This document shows, piece by piece, positions 58,509-64,000 of a DNA stretch of 64,000 nt. Numbering within the stretch: position 1 is the stretch's first letter; every line of letters begins with the position of its first letter. Source of the stretch: Clostridia bacterium (GTDB lineage Bacteria; Bacillota; Clostridia; Oscillospirales; CAG-272); the NCBI GenBank assembly GCA_017504625.1, contig JAFVQU010000002.1, positions 1-64,000 of the forward strand. The letters are read 5' to 3'. Below the pieces are notes generated by a model that ran no database searches, had not been told where the DNA came from, and saw only the letters and a program-made list of their open reading frames with translations. A program made the position numbers and the translations under genes.

Positions 58509-58537
58509 ATTGTAGCACACGAAAAAACAAATGTCAA
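58509..58537 (-). promoter_or_regulatory. Sigma-A promoter of the HIT gene
   Basis: Minus strand TTGACA (58532-58537), 17 bases, TACAAT (58509-58514). Back to back with the FkbM promoter, so one polymerase may hinder the other. Confidence 0.78.
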
Positions 58538-58553
58538 TAAAGGATACGTATAA

Positions 58554-59648
58554 ATGTCAAAAGATTTATGGAGCTATCTTGCATCGTCAGAAAAGGTCAA
58601 GGTAGTCTACGGAATGGGAAACGGAGCCGACAAAATCCTCAGTGTTTGCGAAAAATACGGGATCGAAATATCCGACTTTTTCGCAAGTGACGGATTTGTG
58701 CGCGGACACAGCTTTCACGGCAAGACCGTGCTGAGCTACTCCGAGGCGAAAGCTAAATACGGCGCAGAAAACATGATAGTCCTGCTCTCGTTTGCATCCT
58801 CCCTGCCCGACGTGCTTGAAAATATATACAGGATTGCCGACGAATGCGAGCTTTACGCTCCCGACGTACCCGTATCGGGTGATAACCTTTTCACCGCCGA
58901 ATTTTTGGAAGAAAATAAGGAAAAAATAGACAAAGTAAGAGGGTTGCTTTGCGATGAAAAATCGCGCGAGGTCTTCGACTCGGTAATCAACTACAAATTG
59001 TCGGGCAACGTCAAATTTTTGCGAAATACTCACTCGGACATCACCGAGGCTTACACTGAAATTTTACACGCCGAGAGCTTTGAATATATCGCCGATCTCG
59101 GCGCATACAACGGCGATACGCTGCGTGAGATAAAGCCTTACGCAAAAAGGCTTTGCCACGCTATTGCATTTGAGCCTGACGCGCGAAATTTCAAGAAATT
59201 ATCGCTCTGGGCGGAGGGCGAGCGCTTCCCTGTTACTCCCCTGAACCTCGCCGCGTGGTCACATAAAGAAACCCTCTTTTTTGACGGAGGCGGAAGCCGC
59301 AACTCAACGCTTATGACAGGTAATTCGCTTGCCGTCGGTAAGGAGGCTAAGGTCGTCGAGGTCAATGCCAATTCGCTTGACGACATTCTCGCCGGAGAGC
59401 GCGTAGACTATATAAAATTTGACGTAGAGGGCGCGGAAAAAGAGGCTATTGAGGGCGCAAGGAACACCATTTGCAAATACAAGCCATCTCTTGCCGTTTC
59501 GGTATATCACAGAAGCGAGGACATCTTCGCGCTTGCACTTCAATTGCATTATCTTTGCCCCGAGTATAAATTCTATATGCGCCGCCGCGAGTATATTCCC
59601 GCGTGGGATACGATACTTTTTGCAGTGCGCGAGAAGGAGAGCTTATGA
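58554..59648 (+). CDS. FkbM family SAM-dependent methyltransferase
   Basis: 364 residues. An N-terminal ~150-residue part (nucleotide-sugar-like or Rossmann pieces, V-V-Y-G-M-G-N-G-A-D-K-I) precedes the FkbM methyltransferase fold: Y-I-A-D-L-G-A-Y-N-G-D-T-L-R (motif I), A-F-E-P-D-A-R-N-F-K-K-L, N-L-A-A-W-S, and D-Y-I-K-F-D-V-E-G-A-E-K-E-A-I-E-G-A. It O-methylates an unknown acceptor, often a surface glycan. No RBS of strength is visible (ATG follows AAAGGATACGTATAA). Overlaps the fRMsr gene by 4 bases. Confidence 0.88.
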   Translation: MSKDLWSYLASSEKVKVVYGMGNGADKILSVCEKYGIEISDFFASDGFVRGHSFHGKTVLSYSEAKAKYGAENMIVLLSFASSLPDVLENIYRIADECELYAPDVPVSGDNLFTAEFLEENKEKIDKVRGLLCDEKSREVFDSVINYKLSGNVKFLRNTHSDITEAYTEILHAESFEYIADLGAYNGDTLREIKPYAKRLCHAIAFEPDARNFKKLSLWAEGERFPVTPLNLAAWSHKETLFFDGGGSRNSTLMTGNSLAVGKEAKVVEVNANSLDDILAGERVDYIKFDVEGAEKEAIEGARNTICKYKPSLAVSVYHRSEDIFALALQLHYLCPEYKFYMRRREYIPAWDTILFAVREKESL

Positions 59649-60109
59649 CAGACTACCGTGAATTAAATGCAACACTCCGTTCGCTCATCGGCGGCGTTCC
59701 GCACCTTGTCGCAAATCTTGCAAACGCTTCAGCTCTTCTCTACGAAAAGCTTGATCGGCTCAACTGGGCAGGATTTTATCTTATTGAGGACGAAAAATTA
59801 GTTTTGAACGCCTTTCAAGGCAAGGTTGCTTGCATTGAAATACCTATCGGACGCGGCGTCTGCGGAAGCGCGGTTGCCGAGAGAAAAACTCTCGTCGTGC
59901 CCGACGTTCACAAATTTCCCGGCCATATTGCCTGCGACGGAGCGTCAAACTCCGAGATCGTGATCCCCTTGTTCAAAGGTGATGAAATATTCGGCGTGCT
60001 TGACATCGACAGCCCCGTGTTTGACCGTTTTGACGACAACGATAAGGCAGGGCTTGAGGAATTTGCTTTAATCTTATCAAGCGAGCTTCAAAAAACCAAT
60101 CTGATTTAA
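59645..60109 (+). CDS. msrC: Free methionine-(R)-sulfoxide reductase (GAF-type)
   Basis: 154 residues from the ATG at 59645 (GGAG in GGAGAGCTT upstream). A GAF fold with the three conserved cysteines C63, C73 and C97; the spacing (10 and 24) equals that of the E. coli enzyme (84, 94, 118). It reduces free methionine sulfoxide with thioredoxin. Coupled to the FkbM gene by the ATGA overlap. Confidence 0.92.
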   Translation: MTDYRELNATLRSLIGGVPHLVANLANASALLYEKLDRLNWAGFYLIEDEKLVLNAFQGKVACIEIPIGRGVCGSAVAERKTLVVPDVHKFPGHIACDGASNSEIVIPLFKGDEIFGVLDIDSPVFDRFDDNDKAGLEEFALILSSELQKTNLI

Positions 60110-60147
60110 ATTTTGAGAAATATATTATACGGAAAGGAACTTCATCT

Positions 60148-60909
60148 ATGAAAATTTCGGTAATCACCGGCGCATCGTCGGGAATGGGAAGAGATTTCGT
60201 GCGCATGATCGACAAGATCGAGGATTGCGACGAGATATGGGTAATCGCCCGCAGAAAAGACAAGCTTGAGGAGATAACAAGTGAAACCGGCAAGGTAATT
60301 CGCCCCATCGAGCTTGATCTTTCAAAGGAAAAGAATATTAAAGCGTACGGCAAAATGCTCAAGGATGCGGGAGAGATCGAAGTCACCGCTCTCGTAAACG
60401 CCGCGGGATTTGGCAAATTTGGCGATTTTGAGTCAATTCCTTTGCAAGAGCAGATGAATATGATCGACCTCAACTGCAAGGCTCTTATGGCAGTGACCTA
60501 CCTTACCCTCCCCTACATGCCCGAGGGCAGCCGCGTATATCAGTTAGGCTCACTTTCCGCCTTCCAGCCCGTGCCCTACATCACCACCTACGGCGCGACA
60601 AAGGCTTTCGTTCTTTCCTTCTCCCGCGCTCTTAACAAGGAGCTTGAAAAGAGAAATATCAAGATGATCGCGATCTGTCCCGGCTGGGTGCGCACCGAGT
60701 TCTTCGATCGCGCGGTTAAGGACGATACCATCAAATATTACAACAAATTCTTTACCTCGGCAGAGGTAGTCCGCCGCGCTATTTACGATATGTATAAAGG
60801 CCGCGACGTGTCGGTCTGCGGAGCATCTATCCGCGGTCAAGTCCTCTTGACTAAGCTCTTGCCCCATAAGCTCGTTATGAAGATCTGGTGCAAGCAGCAG
60901 AAGAAGTAA
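60148..60909 (+). CDS. SDR family NAD(P)-dependent oxidoreductase
   Basis: 253 residues. Cofactor motif T-G-A-S-S-G-M-G (7-14), N-A-A-G (84-87), and the catalytic Ser135, Tyr148 and Lys152 in T-Y-G-A-T-K. Classical SDR; Arg residues after strand 2 (A-R-R-K-D) favour NADP(H). The C-terminal ~60 residues include a hydrophobic loop and a basic tail. Substrate unknown. RBS GGAAAGGA. Confidence 0.88.
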   Translation: MKISVITGASSGMGRDFVRMIDKIEDCDEIWVIARRKDKLEEITSETGKVIRPIELDLSKEKNIKAYGKMLKDAGEIEVTALVNAAGFGKFGDFESIPLQEQMNMIDLNCKALMAVTYLTLPYMPEGSRVYQLGSLSAFQPVPYITTYGATKAFVLSFSRALNKELEKRNIKMIAICPGWVRTEFFDRAVKDDTIKYYNKFFTSAEVVRRAIYDMYKGRDVSVCGASIRGQVLLTKLLPHKLVMKIWCKQQKK

Positions 60910-60910
60910 T

Positions 60911-60945
60911 AAAAAATCGGGATGCAATAAGCATCCCGATTTTTT
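60911..60945. terminator. Bidirectional terminator between the SDR gene and gdhA
   Basis: AAAAAATCGGGATGC / GCATCCCGATTTTTT, 15-base stem, 5-base loop, T-runs on both strands. Confidence 0.92.
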
Positions 60946-60953
60946 ATGTTTAA

Positions 60954-62300
60954 TTAAACAATTCCCTGTGCCATCATAGCCTCGGCAACCTTCTTAAAGC
61001 CCGCGATGTTCGCGCCCTTAACAAGATCGTAGCCGTAGCCGAATTCCTCAGCCGCCGCCGCAGCGTTATCGTGAATGTTCGACATAATGGTCTTAAGCTT
61101 TGCGTCAACCTCTTCAGCCGACCAAGCAAGACGCTGGCTGTTCTGCGACATTTCAAGCGCGGAAACCGCAACGCCGCCCGCGTTAACTGCCTTAGAGGGA
61201 GCAACTGTGATCTTGCTGTCGATAAGATACTTGAGCGCCTCGTTAGAGGTAGGCATGTTAGATACCTCTATGTAGTACTTAACGCCGTTAGCGACCATCT
61301 TCTCAGCCTCAGCCATACCAACCTCGTTCTGAGTTGCGCAAGGCATCATAATGTCAGCCTTGAGTCCCCAAGGCTTCTCCTTAGCAAAGAAGGGTACGCC
61401 GAACTTATCTGCGTAATCCTGAACCTTGTTTCTGCCCGAAGCTCTCATCTGGAGCATAAAGTTGATCTTTTCATCGGTAGAAACGCCGTCCTCATCGTAA
61501 ACGTAACCGTCGGGACCCGAGATTGCAATTACCTTTGCGCCAAGCTCGGTCGCCTTCTTTACCGCGCCCCACGCAACGTTACCGAAGCCTGAGATAACCA
61601 CGGTCTTGCCCTCGATAGTATCATTGTAATGCTCAAGAACCTTCTGCGCAAAGTAAACCGCGCCAAAGCCGGTTGCCTCGGGACGAATGAGAGAGCCGCC
61701 GTAGGAAATACCCTTACCGGTAAGAACGCCGTTCTCAAACGCGCCGCGAAGACGCTTGTACTGACCAAAGAGATAACCGATCTCTCTCGCGCCAACGCCG
61801 ATGTCACCCGCGGGAACGTCGATGTTAGGGCCGATGTGTCTGTAAAGCTCGGACATAAAGCTCTGGCAGAATCTCATAATTTCTCCGTCGCTCTTTCCCG
61901 AGGGATCGAAGTCAGAACCGCCCTTACCGCCGCCGATGGGGAGGCTGGTCAAGCTGTTCTTGAGTATCTGCTCAAGTCCGAGGAACTTGAGAATGGAAAG
62001 GTTTACGGAAGGATGGAAGCGGAAACCGCCCTTGTACGGACCGATAGCACTGTTGAACTGTACGCGGTAACCCTTGTTAACGCGCACCTTGCCCTCGTCG
62101 TCAACCCACGGAACACGGAACATAATAGTTCTCTCGGGCTCAACGAATCTTTCAAGAAGACCCGCAGCCTCATACTCGGGGTGCTTTTCAAAAACTACTT
62201 TGAGAGATTCAAGTATCTCTGTTGCTGCCTGATGGAACTCGGGCTCACCGGGGTTCTTGGCGATAAGGTCGGCAAGAACGTTCTTTACGTACTGTGACAT
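60954..62300 (-). CDS. gdhA: Glutamate dehydrogenase, NADP type
   Basis: 448 residues from the ATG at 62300 (RBS GAAAGGAAG); an earlier Met lies before the RBS. Family I GDH: R-F-H-P-S-V-N-L, the substrate lysine signature P-I-G-G-G-K-G-G-S-D-F-D-P, and the Rossmann segment V-I-S-G-F-G-N-V-A-W-G-A. Length and G-K-S-D-G-E-I match the hexameric NADPH-dependent enzyme that assimilates ammonia into glutamate. Promoter 94 bases upstream. Confidence 0.96.
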   Translation of the reverse strand: MSQYVKNVLADLIAKNPGEPEFHQAATEILESLKVVFEKHPEYEAAGLLERFVEPERTIMFRVPWVDDEGKVRVNKGYRVQFNSAIGPYKGGFRFHPSVNLSILKFLGLEQILKNSLTSLPIGGGKGGSDFDPSGKSDGEIMRFCQSFMSELYRHIGPNIDVPAGDIGVGAREIGYLFGQYKRLRGAFENGVLTGKGISYGGSLIRPEATGFGAVYFAQKVLEHYNDTIEGKTVVISGFGNVAWGAVKKATELGAKVIAISGPDGYVYDEDGVSTDEKINFMLQMRASGRNKVQDYADKFGVPFFAKEKPWGLKADIMMPCATQNEVGMAEAEKMVANGVKYYIEVSNMPTSNEALKYLIDSKITVAPSKAVNAGGVAVSALEMSQNSQRLAWSAEEVDAKLKTIMSNIHDNAAAAAEEFGYGYDLVKGANIAGFKKVAEAMMAQGIV

Positions 62301-62393
62301 GGTTTTGCTTCCTTTCGGTATGTAAAATATATTTTGCAATTATTTTTTGTTTAAATTTCATTTAAATCAACAAAAAACAACTATATGGGACTT

Positions 62394-62422
62394 ATTATAT
62401 CACAACAAATTTAAATTTGCAA
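62394..62422 (-). promoter_or_regulatory. Sigma-A promoter of gdhA
   Basis: Minus strand TTGCAA (62417-62422), 17 bases, TATAAT (62394-62399). The ~90-base leader is very AT-rich, with TTTAAAT palindromes. Confidence 0.82.
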
Positions 62423-62453
62423 GTGTTTTATCAAAAAATTGCAAATTTTATTT

Positions 62454-63056
62454 TCAACTCAACAAATCACGAATAGTATCCGCCTCGGACTCCTTCATCC
62501 TGACCGAGATCATAAAATGCTGAGGATCGGTATCATTCAAATTGAGCGTATAATCAAGCTTAAGTCTGCCGTTTTCAAGCAGGGTGTTTTTTACCGTGCG
62601 CGTTTCAACGTAAACCTTTATCGGCATATATGGCGTCTTGTACTGACAAATATGCGTTTTTCCCTGCTCAAACGACAAGACCGCCGCCATAGCCCCCTCC
62701 TTTGTCATTATAACAAGGTCGGGCTCGTCGGGATCGAAGATTATCTTCGCCGTTGACGCTATCTGCGCATCCTCCTCGTTTTCCTTGTACTCTATAACGA
62801 TATTTCCTCGTTCGTCGGTCGAGATCGCCGCTTCGGTGCAAAGAACTATCTCGTCAACGTTATCCTCGTCAAGAAGATTTTGTGAGAGCAGACTTGCGGG
62901 ATCAAAATCCTCGTCGGAAATTCCGCCGCGCTCGATCATAGCAAGAAATTCGCTAAGCTCCTTTGCAATATCGTCCGCATCGCCCATCTCGTCAATAACG
63001 ACGGTCTTTATCTCAAGCGATATCTCCTTTTTCCCTTCTCCTCTTTTATATATCAT
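62454..63056 (-). CDS. DUF1934 (YwiB-like) protein
   Basis: 200 residues. The C-terminal half has the DUF1934 beta-barrel features: F-E-Q-G-K-T-H-I-C-Q-Y-K-T-P-Y-M-P-I-K-V-Y-V-x-T and L-D-Y-T-L-N-L-N. The N-terminal ~90 residues, acidic and with D-E-D-N-V-D-E-I, are longer than in the short YwiB. Function unknown; it lies near argS or rpoE in other Firmicutes. Here it follows asnS, separated by a G-rich stem-loop. RBS AAGGAGAG is strong. Confidence 0.78.
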   Translation of the reverse strand: MIYKRGEGKKEISLEIKTVVIDEMGDADDIAKELSEFLAMIERGGISDEDFDPASLLSQNLLDEDNVDEIVLCTEAAISTDERGNIVIEYKENEEDAQIASTAKIIFDPDEPDLVIMTKEGAMAAVLSFEQGKTHICQYKTPYMPIKVYVETRTVKNTLLENGRLKLDYTLNLNDTDPQHFMISVRMKESEADTIRDLLS

Positions 63057-63098
63057 ATTCTCTCCTTACGTATAATGTCATTCCCTTTCCTCCTTTGG

Positions 63099-63174
63099 TG
63101 AGGTTCTTGAAAGGAGGTGGGGGTTTGGGGGAGGAGAAAAACTTCCTTCAAAAGAAGTTTTTCTCCTCCCCCAA
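63099..63174 (-). repeat. G-rich stem-loop repeat after asnS
   Basis: GAGGTTCTTGAAAGGAGG, a G-run, then the perfect hairpin TTGGGGGAGGAGAAAAACTTC and complement (63125-63174), 15 bases after the asnS stop. Same layout as the copies at 7112 and 44964. Confidence 0.7.
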
Positions 63175-63189
63175 AATTCCTGCTCTATC

Positions 63190-64000
63190 TTAATATTCTG
63201 CGTTGCCTACCGTTCTGGGATAGGGGATAACGTCACGAATGTTTGAAACACCGGTAAGATACATAATAATACGCTCAAAGCCAAGACCAAATCCCGCGTG
63301 CTTGGTGCCGCCGAATTTGCGCAAGTTTACGTACCACCAGTAGTCCTCTTCCTTAAGTCCGCACTCTTCCATACGCTTGAGAAGAAGGTCAAGTCTTTCC
63401 TCTCTCTGAGAGCCGCCGATGATCTCACCGACTCCGGGAACGAGAAGGTCCATAGCCGCAACGGTCTTGCCGTCGTCATTCTGTCTCATATAGAACGCCT
63501 TGATCTCCTTAGGATAGTCGATAAGGAAGATAGGCTTCTTGAATACCTGCTCGGTAAGGTATCTCTCGTGCTCGGTCTGAAGGTCAACACCCCAGTATAC
63601 GGGGAACTTGAAGTCTGCCTTCGACTTTTCAAGGATCTCAATAGCCTCGGTGTAGGTTACCTTTGCGTAATCTGCGTCGCGAAGCGCGGTAAGACGTGCA
63701 AGGAGGCCCTTGTCAACGAAGCTGTTGAAGAACTCAAGCTCTGCCTTGCAGTTATCCATAACGTGATTGATGATGTGCTTGATCATATCCCAAGCAAGCT
63801 CCATATCGTCGTTAAGATCGGCAAACGCGATCTCAGGCTCGATCATCCAGAACTCAGCCGCGTGACGCGCGGTGTTGGAGTTCTCCGCACGGAAGGTAGG
63901 GCCGAAGGTATAGATGTTTCCAAACGCCATAGCGTAGGTCTCGCCCTCAAGCTGACCCGAAACCGTGAGGTTTGCAGACTTGCCGAAGAAGTCCTGCGAG
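63190..64000 (-). CDS. asnS: Asparaginyl-tRNA synthetase, C-terminal part
   Basis: The C-terminal ~270 residues; the frame is open to the window end, where the N-terminal OB domain and motif 1 continue. Motif 2 region [19 protein letters not shown] is the AsnRS variant (AspRS has C-F-R-D-E-D), and motif 3 is F-G-L-G-F-E-R. It charges tRNA-Asn directly. With aspS in the same window this suggests discriminating charging. Confidence 0.95.
   Translation of the reverse strand, partial: SQDFFGKSANLTVSGQLEGETYAMAFGNIYTFGPTFRAENSNTARHAAEFWMIEPEIAFADLNDDMELAWDMIKHIINHVMDNCKAELEFFNSFVDKGLLARLTALRDADYAKVTYTEAIEILEKSKADFKFPVYWGVDLQTEHERYLTEQVFKKPIFLIDYPKEIKAFYMRQNDDGKTVAAMDLLVPGVGEIIGGSQREERLDLLLKRMEECGLKEEDYWWYVNLRKFGGTKHAGFGLGFERIIMYLTGVSNIRDVIPYPRTVGNAEY

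Overview
The window looks like a chromosomal segment of a low-to-moderate GC Gram-positive anaerobe of class Clostridia (Bacillota), most likely an uncultured gut-type lineage. The evidence is the rpmH-rnpA-yidD-yidC-jag block, the SepF/YlmH/YggT/YggS division cluster beside ileS-lspA-rluD, the DUF512-der-obg order, a tyrosine T-box leader, strong GGAGG or GAAAGGA ribosome binding sites, and many textbook sigma-A promoters (TTGACA, 17 bases, TATAAT). The finer taxonomic placement is inference. Nearly everything is core genome. I saw no CRISPR array, no intact insertion sequence, no prophage and no biosynthetic cluster.

Layout. 1-1.6 kb: a sugar-phosphate isomerase/epimerase end and a Gfo/Idh oxidoreductase. 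1.6-6.9 kb (minus): maf-mreB-CPBP protease-PBP2-cytidine deaminase, a cell-elongation operon without mreC or mreD. 7-13.6 kb (minus): a DUF815 ATPase, aspS, a phosphoribosyltransferase, thiI and an unusual exonuclease. 13.7-18.6 kb (plus): DUF512, der, obg, ppa and a small membrane protein. 18.6-21.6 kb: a SleB-type hydrolase and T-box-controlled tyrS. 21.6-27.5 kb: a U32 peptidase with zapA, a giant Sel1-repeat protein and an autoregulated MarR protein. 27.5-32.2 kb (minus): sdaA, then the jag-yidC-yidD-rnpA-rpmH block; rpmH (44 codons) is easily missed. 32.3-37.7 kb: MATE exporter, holA, a cluster of DnaA-box-like sequences, a histidine-less HPr-like protein, mnmE and ymdB. 37.8-40.3 kb: split transketolase, a possible small RNA, tRNA-Ser(GGA), and two partial copies of the tRNA 3' end. 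40.3-51.6 kb (minus): copA-greA-rluD-lspA, ileS, ylmH-yggT-sepF-yggS and an HlyD-like protein. 51.6-64 kb: miaA, an MBL hydrolase, queA, dapA, an SGNH lipoprotein, a sugar nucleotidyltransferase, HIT, an FkbM methyltransferase, free-methionine sulfoxide reductase, an SDR, gdhA, DUF1934 and asnS (cut by the window end).

The genes mostly serve translation (four tRNA synthetases, the tRNA-modification genes thiI, mnmE, miaA and queA, the ribosome-assembly GTPases Der and Obg, RNase P protein, L34) and envelope growth and division (MreB, PBP2, SepF, ZapA, YidC/YidD, LspA). The less ordinary signals are non-coding: a family of G-rich stem-loop repeats placed just after stop codons, the repeated tRNA-Ser 3' ends each followed by a terminator, a short RNA candidate with its own promoter, and a possible replication origin next to the rpmH block. 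No clearly new multi-gene system was found.
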